Part shown: positions 47,687 through 55,262 of the stretch, piece by piece | How positions within the stretch are numbered: the stretch's first letter is position 1 | Layout of the letters: each line of letters starts with the position of its first letter | Assembly: GCF_030316135.1 (NCBI RefSeq) | Contig: NZ_CP128185.1 | Coordinates: 1,798,001 to 1,862,000, forward strand | From: Aliiglaciecola sp. LCG003 | GTDB taxonomy: Bacteria > Pseudomonadota > Gammaproteobacteria > Enterobacterales > Alteromonadaceae | DNA length: 64,000 nt | Direction: 5' to 3' | The notes under the pieces: generated by a model | What the model saw: only the letters and a program-made list of their open reading frames with translations | Database searches by the model: none | What the model was told of the DNA's origin: nothing | Translations under genes and position numbers: made by a program

Positions 47687-47848
47687 CTGTAGAAAAAGGT
47701 CGGAGCCAAAAAGCTATCGTGTTCTGGTTTAAATGTAATTGCTGTTCAATAGTGAAATCTATCCAAATATCACGTAGCAACGCGTTTTGAAGGTCAGGTT
47801 AGGCTAATTTTTATAGCAAATTTTAAGGTGAGGGGTTTTCTACACCCT
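47683..47848 (+). repeat. Miniature inverted-repeat-like element, copy A
   Basis: An ORF-less unit of about 166 bp, sharing long blocks with 52337-52502: GGCTGTAGAAAAAGGTCGG plus AGCCAAAAA at the left, TTCAATAGTGAAA and TCACGTAGCA inside, and a TTTTTATA-rich right part. The ends are inverted (GGCTGTAGAAAA versus TTTTCTACACCC). It is bounded by CGTT on both sides (47679-47682 and 47849-47852), a possible 4-bp duplication that also coincides with the attC GTT core. Confidence 0.7.
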
Positions 47849-47897
47849 CGTTAGCAGTTAAATTAACCGTATCAGTTTCTAAAATTTAAGATATGTA

Positions 47898-48077
47898 ATG
47901 AAATATAGCTTTGTAATTGTATGCTCATTATTGCTGGTGTGCATAGTCAGTTATGAAGTAGTCAATGCTTTTGGTATTTCGGATTTCAGTAAATTGTATA
48001 CGGTTCAATTTTTTGGGTTGTCTTTCAGTTGCGTTGCTTTTATCTGCGAGTTGGTTGATCTTCATAACAAGCGTTAG
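47898..48077 (+). CDS. Cassette 12: small membrane protein, unknown function
   Basis: A 59-residue frame (ATG 47898 to TAG 48075-48077). Two hydrophobic segments are visible: FVIVCSLLLVCIVSYEVV and LYTVQFFGLSFSCVAFICELV. The stop is formed partly by the first base of intron copy 2 (GTTA|G), so the original ending was different. There is no strong ribosome binding site. The cassette begins TTAGCAG after G47850 but no matching R'' remains. Confidence 0.5.
   Translation: MKYSFVIVCSLLLVCIVSYEVVNAFGISDFSKLYTVQFFGLSFSCVAFICELVDLHNKR
48063..48076 (+). other. Truncated attC receiving intron copy 2
   Basis: CATAACAAGCGTTA: an R''-like CATAAC with its usual AA, directly joined to the L'-R' end GCGTTA, without the intervening arms. 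The group II intron follows at 48077. The site looks internally deleted, before or after the intron arrived. Confidence 0.6.
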
Positions 48078-48647
48078 TGCGTCAAGCGAAGCTTGATGCA
48101 TCTTGCAGGGTGTAAGTCCCTGTCAGGTAAGGTTTAGCCAGCCACCTGTATCGAGTGTTGCGCCTATGGCGGAGTCTAGGATTGGTGAAATACTTATCAG
48201 CGATGTATTCGTGACTAGATGAACAATATAGGTGAAGCGTACACAGAGAATTATATAGGCCATAGGGAATACGTGTTCCTGAAGTGCTGTTATCGCTCCG
48301 ATAATAAATTAAGTTCTGACTGACGAGGCTTGTAACGCCGTCGAAGTCCATGCAAAGCAACCATTATTCAATGGATTTGAGATGGCAAGGTTGTGGCGAG
48401 TCAGCGGAGTTATTAAGCCGTGGCATGTATAAAGAGATGTATTGAGAACTTGAGAGAGCCAAAGGTGTTCCATAAGGAAAATGGTAGTGACGCTAAGCCA
48501 CAAGCGAGGCCAACGATGACCCTCTGGCAGTCAGACTTGCTCATAGTAGTTTGAGGTTGGGAAAGCCAATCACGTGGCGAAGGGGCAAGCAGTTATATCA
48601 GGTATTTAGCAGATACATAGGCCGGACAAAGTAGGGCTGGATTCACT

Positions 48648-49937
48648 ATGACAACCGCACTAAATTCCATCACAATTAAATCACAGACACACCCTAATCA
48701 CAGATTTCAGAACCTATATGGATTACTAGGAGATGATTTACTGTATCAAAGTTGGGGGCAACTGAATAAACGAGCGGCGCCAGGTATTGATGGTATCACT
48801 ATGCCGAAATACCAGACATCGCTTGTGGAAAACGTCACACGTTTAAGTTCAGCCTTGGAAGCCAAGCGCTATCGGGCTGATGATATTAAGCGTGTCTTCA
48901 TTCCCAAAAGTCATGGCAAACAACGTCCATTAGGTTTACCCACGGTGGATGACAAGCTGGTACAGCAAAGCGTGAGCCAGATACTGCAAGGTATCTGGGA
49001 AGCGAATTTCTTGCCTAACAGCTATGGTTATCGGCCAAATAAGAGTGCGCATCAAGCGGTGCATAGTTTGAGTTTGAATCTTCAGTTCAAAGGTTATGGT
49101 TATATTGTTGAGGCTGACATTAAAGGCTTCTTCGACAATATTGACCACGACTGGCTGATGGGGATGCTTAAACAACGCATTGATGATAACGCGCTCTTGA
49201 GCTTAATAGGGCAATGGTTAAAAGCACGGATACACACCCCGCAAGGAGAATATCTCAAACCAAAAAGTGGCACCCCACAAGGCGGTATCATTAGCCCTGT
49301 GTTAGCCAATATCTATCTGCACTATGCATTGGATTTATGGTTTGAGAAGAAGGTAAAACCTCAGATGAGAGGCAGAGCTATGCTTATCCGCTACGCAGAT
49401 GATTTTGTGTGTGCGTTTCAGTATGCCAATGATGCCGAGCGATTTTACCGCGTGCTGCCAAAACGACTAAAGAAGTTCAAACTGGACACGGCACCAGAAA
49501 AGACGAGCCTGATAAGGTTCAGTCGATTCCATCCCAGTCGTAAGCGCCAGTTTGTGTTCTTGGGTTTTGCGTTTTACTGGGGAGTGGATGTGAAAGGTAA
49601 ACCGAGATTGCGGCGGCGAACTGCAAGTAAGAAGCAGCAAACCAGTCTAAGCGAGTTTTACCATTTCATTAAAGCCAAACGCTCGCAGAAGCTAGCAATT
49701 TGGCTGCCTCAATTGAAACGCAAACTCACAGGGTTTAGAAATTACTTCGGATTACCCGACAACAGCCGCAGCGTGAGTAAGCTGTATAACTATGTACTGC
49801 ATAGTTTATACAAATGGCTGAACCGACGCAGTGGCCGTCGAAGTTACAATTGGCGTGATTTTAAGAAGATGTTAGAGTATTTCCAAATACAGAAGCTACG
49901 AGTTAGCAAAAGAGTGATCGATGTTGACTGGTATTAA
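48648..49937 (+). CDS. Group II intron reverse transcriptase/maturase, intact
   Basis: A 429-residue protein: RT0-RT7 fingers and palm (RAAPGIDGITMPKY, IPKSHGKQRPLGLPTVDDKLVQ split pattern, YIVEADIKGFFDNIDH, GTPQGGIISPVLANIYLHY), catalytic RYADDF near residue 246, then a GIIM maturase region (FRNYFGLPDNSRSVSKLYNYV, RRSYNWRDFKKML). There is no HNH endonuclease, as expected for class C introns, which retrohome by target-primed or replication-fork priming. It could act in trans on copy 1. Confidence 0.95.
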   Translation: MTTALNSITIKSQTHPNHRFQNLYGLLGDDLLYQSWGQLNKRAAPGIDGITMPKYQTSLVENVTRLSSALEAKRYRADDIKRVFIPKSHGKQRPLGLPTVDDKLVQQSVSQILQGIWEANFLPNSYGYRPNKSAHQAVHSLSLNLQFKGYGYIVEADIKGFFDNIDHDWLMGMLKQRIDDNALLSLIGQWLKARIHTPQGEYLKPKSGTPQGGIISPVLANIYLHYALDLWFEKKVKPQMRGRAMLIRYADDFVCAFQYANDAERFYRVLPKRLKKFKLDTAPEKTSLIRFSRFHPSRKRQFVFLGFAFYWGVDVKGKPRLRRRTASKKQQTSLSEFYHFIKAKRSQKLAIWLPQLKRKLTGFRNYFGLPDNSRSVSKLYNYVLHSLYKWLNRRSGRRSYNWRDFKKMLEYFQIQKLRVSKRVIDVDWY

Positions 49938-49974
49938 GGTGCGCGTGATTTACACGGGTGAATATATAACTGAA

Positions 49975-50007
49975 GAGCCGGATGCGGTAATTCCGCACGT
50001 CCGGATC
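49975..50007 (+). ncRNA. Group II intron domain V, copy 2 (altered)
   Basis: Same 33-nt hairpin as copy 1 except that the 3' strand ends CCGGATC instead of CCGGTTC. The change (position 50005) replaces the U that pairs with the G of the AGC catalytic triad by A, producing a G-A mismatch at a highly conserved base pair. Confidence 0.85.
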
Positions 50008-50102
50008 TGTGTGGGGTCGGCTCAGTAATGGGCCGCTCTACCACGATTAAGCCTTGATTATATGCTTCTTAACCACCTACATTATTAAGGCATAGTATTA
50101 AT

Positions 50103-50142
50103 ATTTAGTTATTTAGTTATTTAGTTATTTAGTTATTTAGTC
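50103..50142 (+). repeat. Tandem 8-bp repeat (five units)
   Basis: Four perfect units of ATTTAGTT and a fifth ending TC lie between intron copy 2 and the next small gene. Such a tract can vary by slippage and could alter spacing in the leader of cassette 13. Confidence 0.9.
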
Positions 50143-50184
50143 GTTGTTCAAAGGCTTGGCAGGTAAAACAAATGGAGTTGTAGA

Positions 50185-50352
50185 TTGAGTTTTATTGAAA
50201 CTATTTTAATCGCTTTGGGTTTATTACCATCAAAAGAATTAGCAACTTCAATGCAGAGTTCTAAAACCCTCACAGTAATAGTTATTGTTGGTATTTTTTT
50301 ATTCGCTGGCTTTGCATTTTTCCTGTTTGAAATGGCTGGAGTTCAATCATAA
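50185..50352 (+). CDS. Cassette 13: small membrane protein, unknown function
   Basis: A 55-residue frame from TTG 50185 to TAA 50350-50352 with GGAG about nine bases upstream. The C-terminal half is a membrane segment (LTVIVIVGIFLFAGFAFFLFEMAG). It is followed closely by an attC. It is too short for most gene finders but fits the pattern of TTG-started, small membrane cassette genes seen elsewhere in this array. Confidence 0.5.
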   Translation: MSFIETILIALGLLPSKELATSMQSSKTLTVIVIVGIFLFAGFAFFLFEMAGVQS

Positions 50353-50367
50353 CCTTTGCAATTAACC

Positions 50368-50443
50368 CGCTAACAAAAACATCGTCTGGAAAATTACTCG
50401 CTGAAAAAGCGCTCGTATTTTCCAGTAATATTAAGCGTTAGAT
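50368..50443 (+). other. attC of cassette 13
   Basis: R'' CGCTAAC (50368-50374), R' GTTAGAT, crossover G50437|T50438. The arms CTGGAAAATTAC and GTATTTTCCAG pair. No start matching this R'' was found after intron copy 2, so the 5' part of this cassette was rearranged. Confidence 0.8.
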
Positions 50444-50448
50444 TTTTT

Positions 50449-50985
50449 ATGAAAAGTTTGAGTTTGTCAGTATTTTTAGCTCTCGTTCTAAGCTCTTGTG
50501 CGCTGCATACAGACTTAGTTCAATCTGATATGCCGTCTGAAAAATTTATTGATGTTGTCGGAAATGTCGATGAGTCAATCGGTTTCAAATTAAGGGTTGA
50601 ATATCGGACAACAGCTCAGACACCTGCTTGCACCGATTATAGTATTGCTCTGGGGAGGAGAATTGTAAAAACCTACACCCTTGATTATTATCCACAAATA
50701 ATCGGATTATCCCACAGAACTCACATTCCGCTGCAGCAAGTATCACCAAACACTGAATGCTCATGGCAACCTACAGGTATTTTAATCTGTTCAGCTGAAA
50801 GGGGCGTAGAGCCAACTTCGTGTTCTAGTATTTTTGCATTAAATGGCCAACAGAAAACGGCTGGGCCTGTGACGGTAGAATGCACGCTACAAGGCTGGTG
50901 CTTTGAGCAAACTGATGTATTTAATGGGGCAATAAGTGTTTTTAATCAAACTTATGTTTTGCATGTCTTTAAAAAACAAACCTAA
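50449..50985 (+). CDS. Cassette 14: lipoprotein, unknown function
   Basis: A 178-residue protein with a lipoprotein signal (SLSVFLALVLSSCALH, lipid Cys at residue 17). The mature part is rich in beta-strand-like stretches and has six or more Cys (TPACTDYS, NTECSW, ILICSAERG, PTSCSS, VECTLQGWCFE), suggesting disulfides in the periplasm. The ATG lies 11 bp after the cassette junction without a clear ribosome binding site. The family is not recognised. The stop lies in the R'' box. Confidence 0.72.
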   Translation: MKSLSLSVFLALVLSSCALHTDLVQSDMPSEKFIDVVGNVDESIGFKLRVEYRTTAQTPACTDYSIALGRRIVKTYTLDYYPQIIGLSHRTHIPLQQVSPNTECSWQPTGILICSAERGVEPTSCSSIFALNGQQKTAGPVTVECTLQGWCFEQTDVFNGAISVFNQTYVLHVFKKQT

Positions 50986-51069
50986 CAAAAAATTTTATCG
51001 CCAGCAAACAGCGCTGGCTGCGACGTCAACCCGCTGCGCGGCTTTCAAAGCTAAACTTTGGCATTATAT
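50980..51069 (+). other. attC of cassette 14 with altered crossover base
   Basis: R'' ACCTAAC (50980-50986) matches the cassette start GTTAGAT at six of seven positions. The R' side reads ATTATAT (51063-51069): the G of the essential GTT is A. The arms contain CAGCGCTGGCTGCG-type self-complementary sequence. Confidence 0.6.
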
Positions 51070-51093
51070 GGCTAATCAAATTAAGGTGGCAAT

Positions 51094-52242
51094 ATGAAGC
51101 AATATAAAAAAGTTCCTTATTTTCTATTTTTGTTAATTATTTCATTAAGTTTTGTTTGCCAAGCTAAAACAGTCGAGATAGGTAATACAACCTTCGTTCA
51201 TTCACTACTAAATGTTGGGGCAGGTGAATCGATGATTTCAGCTTTTGATTTCAATTCAGATGGACACCAAGATATTATTGTCTCTAATTATTTAGATAAT
51301 AACATTGTCGTTTATCGGGGCGATGGTAAAGGCAACTTGGTCGAAGCTAGTCGCCATTCTGCGGGTGAAAAACCTACAGATATGTCGATTTCTGACATAA
51401 ATGGTGACGGACATATTGATTTGGTTATAGCAAATCACGAAACATCATATGTTTCATTGCTTTATGGTGATGGACTGGGAAACTTTAAATTTGCACCTCA
51501 TTCGCCGCTAAATATTAACGCAAAGCCCCATCCTCATATGGTTCAATTAAAAGATCTAGATGGTGATAATAAAGTAGATCTGATTGTAGATAATCGCACT
51601 CATAAAGGATTAAGTGTATTAAAAGGACTTGGGAATGGAAAGTTCAAAAAAACGGAACAAGTTATCGACGTTGGTGGTGACCCTTACCTTGGATTTACAA
51701 CTGGCGACATAAATGGTGACGGAAAATTAGACTTAGTTACACCAAATCAAAGTGAGATTGGCATAGCTATCAACACTAGCGCAGATAATTTATCGTTTTC
51801 GTTAAAAAAATTAGCGCCATTCGAATCTCCCTTTGCAGTTGAGTTAGCTGATTTTACTGGAGATGGCAAAACAGATTTAATTGTGGCTTCAGCAGGAAGT
51901 TTTATAGCTATCATTCCAAGTGACGGCCGGGGCACCTTTATTGAAGAAAAGAAAATATCAATAAAAACCTCTTCTGGAGCTAAACAAATTGCTATAGGAG
52001 ATATTAACGGTGATGGTATTAAGGATGCTTTAGTCAGTAATTGGTCTGGTGAAATACTCGTTGCTCTAGGTAGTAAGGCTACTTTTGAAACTATCATTTT
52101 TAAACATTTAAATATCCCTGATCCGTGGGGGCTAGTGTTAGTAGACTTAAATGAAGATGGTAAAAGTGATTTTATAGTTGCTAGTGGAGACAGTAAGTTA
52201 GCCGCTGTATATATTAGCCAAGGTAGGTTACCGTCGCCGTAA
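51094..52242 (+). CDS. Cassette 15: secreted FG-GAP/VCBS-repeat protein
   Basis: A 382-residue protein with a signal peptide (FLFLLIISLSFVCQA) and about seven repeats of the type DFNSDGHQDIIVSN, DINGDGHIDLVIAN, DLDGDNKVDLIVDN, DINGDGKLDLVTPN, DFTGDGKTDLIVAS, DINGDGIKDALVSN and DLNEDGKSDFIVAS. Each carries a calcium-binding DxDxDG-like loop, and together they should form a beta-propeller. Such domains mediate adhesion or carbohydrate binding; no enzymatic domain is attached. Unusually large for a cassette gene. AAGGTGG precedes the ATG. Confidence 0.88.
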   Translation: MKQYKKVPYFLFLLIISLSFVCQAKTVEIGNTTFVHSLLNVGAGESMISAFDFNSDGHQDIIVSNYLDNNIVVYRGDGKGNLVEASRHSAGEKPTDMSISDINGDGHIDLVIANHETSYVSLLYGDGLGNFKFAPHSPLNINAKPHPHMVQLKDLDGDNKVDLIVDNRTHKGLSVLKGLGNGKFKKTEQVIDVGGDPYLGFTTGDINGDGKLDLVTPNQSEIGIAINTSADNLSFSLKKLAPFESPFAVELADFTGDGKTDLIVASAGSFIAIIPSDGRGTFIEEKKISIKTSSGAKQIAIGDINGDGIKDALVSNWSGEILVALGSKATFETIIFKHLNIPDPWGLVLVDLNEDGKSDFIVASGDSKLAAVYISQGRLPSP

Positions 52243-52247
52243 AACAT

Positions 52248-52340
52248 GCCATTCAAGCAGGACTTTTAACAGTTGGCCGGTTCCGCTTCGCTTCACATTT
52301 TAGCCAACTATTACTTAGCCGTTTTTTTGCGACGTTGAGG
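52248..52340 (+). other. Degenerate attC of cassette 15
   Basis: The arms CAGTTGGC and GCCAACT are clear. The R'' position reads GCCATTC, and the 3' end GACGTTGAGG gives a crossover at G52334|T52335. The GTT is immediately followed by repeat element copy B; without it the core would read GTTATAT, matching cassette 16. Confidence 0.55.
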
Positions 52341-52502
52341 CTGTAGAAAAAGGTCGGAGCCAAAAAACAGTAATGTTCTATGTTGAATGTAATTGTTGTT
52401 CAATAGTGAAAGTTATCCTGATTTCACGTAGCACCACGGTTTTACGATCATTTTTGGCATGTTTTTATAATAAATTTTAGGTCGAGAGTTTTTCTACACC
52501 CC
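52337..52502 (+). repeat. Miniature inverted-repeat-like element, copy B
   Basis: About 166 bp, no ORF, related to copy A. Left end GAGGCTGTAGAAAAAGG, right end TTTTTCTACACCCC (inverted). It is flanked by CGTT on the left and GGTT on the right. Removing it and one GTT restores a normal attC R' (GTTATAT) for cassette 16. Confidence 0.7.
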
Positions 52503-52527
52503 GGTTATATTTCACGCTTAATTCAGC

Positions 52528-52779
52528 ATGAGTAAACAAGATATAGTTTATTCTTTTGCATGGTTTGAGCCTGAACAATGGAAGTGTCTGAAAGAGGTGA
52601 TAGATGATCCGTCATCACTTGATGATAGATACGAAGAATGGCGCGCTAGTGCCGAAAAGACTATTAGTGAATTTAGAGCCACTGGCCAAATAGTCCAGAA
52701 AATATCTATTAAAGTTAGTGAGCTACTAATTATTTGCGAATCAGAAGGTTACAAACCAGATAGTAAAGCTAGATCCTAA
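52528..52779 (+). CDS. Cassette 16: small soluble protein, unknown function
   Basis: An 83-residue frame from ATG 52528. The sequence (VYSFAWFEPEQWKCLKEVIDD, EEWRASAEKTISEFRATG, KISIKVSELLIICESEGY) is predicted to be helical and soluble. I have the impression of a widespread small hypothetical family but cannot name it. The cassette start and its R'' match over twelve bases, so it is a true cassette. Confidence 0.7.
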   Translation: MSKQDIVYSFAWFEPEQWKCLKEVIDDPSSLDDRYEEWRASAEKTISEFRATGQIVQKISIKVSELLIICESEGYKPDSKARS

Positions 52780-52816
52780 CACACAGCATCACTGGCACAG
52801 GCAAGAAATAAGTGAA

Positions 52817-52907
52817 ATATAACAAGTTTATTAAACATCGTTACGGCCAAAAAACGGCCTTCACTGGATGCACAAAAAACGCGCTGCCCCATATGGTGTC
52901 GTTAGCT
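52817..52907 (+). other. attC of cassette 16
   Basis: R'' ATATAAC (52817-52823); GTGAAATATAAC is the exact complement of the cassette start GTTATATTTCAC (52504-52515). R' GTTAGCT, crossover G52901|T52902. It contains the hairpin GGCCAAAAAACGGCC. Confidence 0.88.
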
Positions 52908-52924
52908 GTAACAAAGGAGTTGGT

Positions 52925-54051
52925 ATGCGGTTAAAAGGCATTTTCAGATTATTAATATTGGTACTTACCTTGGGAAGTTCCTTCGTCTTTGGGGGGAGTC
53001 TCAGAGTGCTTCACGCATTGGGAAGCTCGACGCAAGAATTGAAGAACTTCGGAAAGATGGGCATTTTCCAGGGGGCGCGTCGCACTGGCCGTTATGCGCA
53101 AGGGAAAACCTGTTCATATCGGTACTTATGGACTTGCTGATTTAAGTAACAATGTTCCAGTTACCACGCAAACGGTATTTGAACTGGCGTCTTTAACTAA
53201 ACAGATGACCGCGCTTGCGGTCATGACACTTGTTAAAAAAGGTCAATTGAGTCTTGAAGCCAAGCTAGTCGATTATATTGAAGAAGCTCCTGTAGCTTGG
53301 GCTAACTGATCAACTTCTCTCCCATAAAGGTGGACTAGCACATCGCTTTGAGCAGACTGTTGATGATGTATTACTACTTGATTACACCCGTGAGGCCATG
53401 ATGACTTCAGCTAAAAAAACGCCGATGATCGCAGAACCGGGCACTGATTGGAATTACTCGGATCAAGGGTACTTCTTATTAGGAAGTATTATTGAAACAG
53501 TGACCAAACAAACCTACGCCGAGTATATGCTGTCAACATTTTTCAGACCATTAGGTATGAAACAAACTCATCTACTGGATCAAAGAAAGATAGTGCCATT
53601 CCTTTCACAGGGTTACGCATGGAAGGAAGGCAGGCTTCAACGCAATCGACGAGTCTGGCAGTTCGCCTTGGCATCGCATTTTGGCATAATGTCTTCATTA
53701 CATGACATGATGCTATGGGAAGCTGAACTTGCAGATCCGAAAGTGATCAATCCTGATGCGGTGGAGGGTACATTGGCTATTCAGCGTGTATTCGACACAG
53801 GCAAATCGTGTGATACATGGGGGTATGCCCGTGGGTGGCAGGTACAGGTTGTTAATAAGCGTCGCATTCTAACTCATGGTGGATACGCAGGTACCGCATA
53901 TATTCGAGCGATTGAAGACGAGCTTTCTGTGATTGTACTGACGAATCGCGAAGATGCACCAGACGCGCGGCCACCACTTTCACTTGGATGGGCTGCTGCT
54001 CATGCCGCTAAAAAGACAATCTTTGCCAATGGATATAGTTGTTGGGAGTAG
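52925..54051 (+). pseudogene. Cassette 17: serine hydrolase (class C beta-lactamase fold), frameshifted
   Basis: The coding sequence of a secreted beta-lactamase-family serine hydrolase is spread over frames. It has a signal peptide (FRLLILVLTLGSSFVFG), then after a shift in a G-run near 52990 the segment ARIEELRKDGHFPGGA. After a second shift near 53075 come VMRKGKPVHIGTYGLADL and the nucleophile ELASLTKQM (SxxK). After a third near 53300 come LLSHKGGLAH and the WNYSDQGYFLLG (YxN-like, here YSD) region, and then the rest. At least three shifts break it. Sequencing error cannot be excluded, but three separate breaks favour a decayed gene. Confidence 0.8.
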
Positions 54052-54057
54052 GGGATC

Positions 54058-54219
54058 GCATAACAATAATTTAAACGGAGACAAATACTGCTTGGTTTGG
54101 TTCACTGCGTGCACTATTTTAACCAAGTGTAGTGGCATAGTCATTCAAAAGGACACATAACACTTGGTTTTTGCTCCTTCTTCGCATAATTTAAGCAAAT
54201 CCTTAGTGAGGCGTTAAGC
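54058..54219 (+). other. Two adjacent attC-like sites after the broken hydrolase
   Basis: The first has R'' GCATAAC (54058-54064) and arms CTTGGTT / AACCAAG but a degraded R' (GGCATAGTC). The second has R'' ACATAAC (54155-54161), arms, and R' GTTAAGC with crossover G54213|T54214. A cassette may have been lost from between them. Confidence 0.6.
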
Positions 54220-54273
54220 CAGCAATAATAGGACATACACTCTCATTCAGGTTAACAATAAGCGAGACATATA

Positions 54274-54972
54274 ATGAATAAACAACAAGCAACTAAGCAA
54301 GTGTTAATGGTTTTAACCTCTCATGCAGAGCTAGGTGATACCGGTGAAAAGACCGGATTCTGGGTTGAAGAGTTTGCCGCACCTTATTACACCTTTATCG
54401 ATGCAGGTATAAAAGTAACGTTAGTGTCACCTGCAGGGGGCCACCCGCCTATCGATCCAAAGAGTGAACTTGAAGATTTTCAAACGCCATCTACCAAACG
54501 TTATGACGGCGATAGTGAAGCCCAAGCATTGATAGCAAACACGATTAAGCTGGCCGATGTTGACGCCTCTGATTTTGATGGGGTTTTCTATCCAGGCGGT
54601 CATGGACCATTGTGGGATCTTACCAATAACCAAGATTCAATTTCCTTAATTGAATCTTTCTTAGCTGCCAACAAGCCAGTTGCAGCGGTATGTCATGCTT
54701 GCACAGCATTGTTAAATATCAAAGATGCTGCTGGTCAGTATGTGGTCAAAGACAAGGCTGTAACCGGTTTTGCGAACAGCGAAGAAGAAGCTGTTCAATT
54801 AACAAATGTAGTTCCTTTCTTATTAGAAGATGAATTGATCAAGCGGGGTGGAAAATACCAGAAGGGGGCTGACTGGAATGCATTTGCGATTCAGGATGGC
54901 TTGTTGATTACCGGACAAAATCCTGCGAGCTCCGAACTAGCGGCGGAAAAATTATTGGCGGCTCTGGCCTAA
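54274..54972 (+). CDS. Cassette 18 (probable): DJ-1/PfpI (Hsp31-like) family protein
   Basis: A 232-residue protein of the DJ-1/PfpI superfamily: FDGVFYPGGHGPLWDL, nucleophile elbow VAAVCHACTALL (Cys140, His141) and GEKTGFWVEEFAAPY with the conserved Glu near 25. The Hsp31-like class has glyoxalase III or chaperone activity; some members are annotated as deglycases. The Cys-His pair with an upstream Glu fits that class. It lies 61 bp after a cassette junction. A possible attC (54978-55095) follows, so it may be the last clear cassette. It could alternatively be a chromosomal gene. Confidence 0.85.
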   Translation: MNKQQATKQVLMVLTSHAELGDTGEKTGFWVEEFAAPYYTFIDAGIKVTLVSPAGGHPPIDPKSELEDFQTPSTKRYDGDSEAQALIANTIKLADVDASDFDGVFYPGGHGPLWDLTNNQDSISLIESFLAANKPVAAVCHACTALLNIKDAAGQYVVKDKAVTGFANSEEEAVQLTNVVPFLLEDELIKRGGKYQKGADWNAFAIQDGLLITGQNPASSELAAEKLLAALA

Positions 54973-54977
54973 GCTTA

Positions 54978-55095
54978 AACAGCTTAGATGCAGTGCTCTG
55001 GTTTTGTTCCCTACATAGGTTAGGATAGGTTCACGAAGGCACAAGACGTTATTAAACAGGCTCATTAATTGTTATTCCCTGCTAAGGCGTTCTAG
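54978..55095 (+). other. Possible terminal attC
   Basis: GCTTAAAC just after the DJ-1 stop resembles R'' for the cassette start GTTAAGCC. AGCTTAGATGCAG and CTGCTAAGGC could form the arms, and GGCGTTCTAG at 55087-55096 would hold R'. The match is imperfect. Confidence 0.35.
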
Positions 55096-55262
55096 TGTTT
55101 AGACACTAAAGTTGTAAATAGCTTGTAAAACCCTATTCAGTTATGGAAAACTGGCTGCTGGCTTAGCTTGTACTTATGCAAGGTATGAAATCTTTGTTAT
55201 TTTTGCTTTGAGTCATCTTCGAGTTAATAAACCTCTCGAAGCCATAACGTTGTAAGCCTGTT

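Larger units (their letters stand above)
48077..50047 (+). mobile_element. Group II intron copy 2 (class C, attC type), full length 1,971 bp
   Basis: It starts GTGCG after AAGCGTTA, the same 5' exon bases as copy 1, and ends ...CTACCACGAT. The 5' ribozyme region (48077-48647) was identical to copy 1 by eye. It carries an intact 429-residue reverse transcriptase. Only three substitutions from copy 1 were noted: two in the ORF and one in domain V (A at 50005 versus T at 41956). Near identity implies recent copying within the array. Confidence 0.92.
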
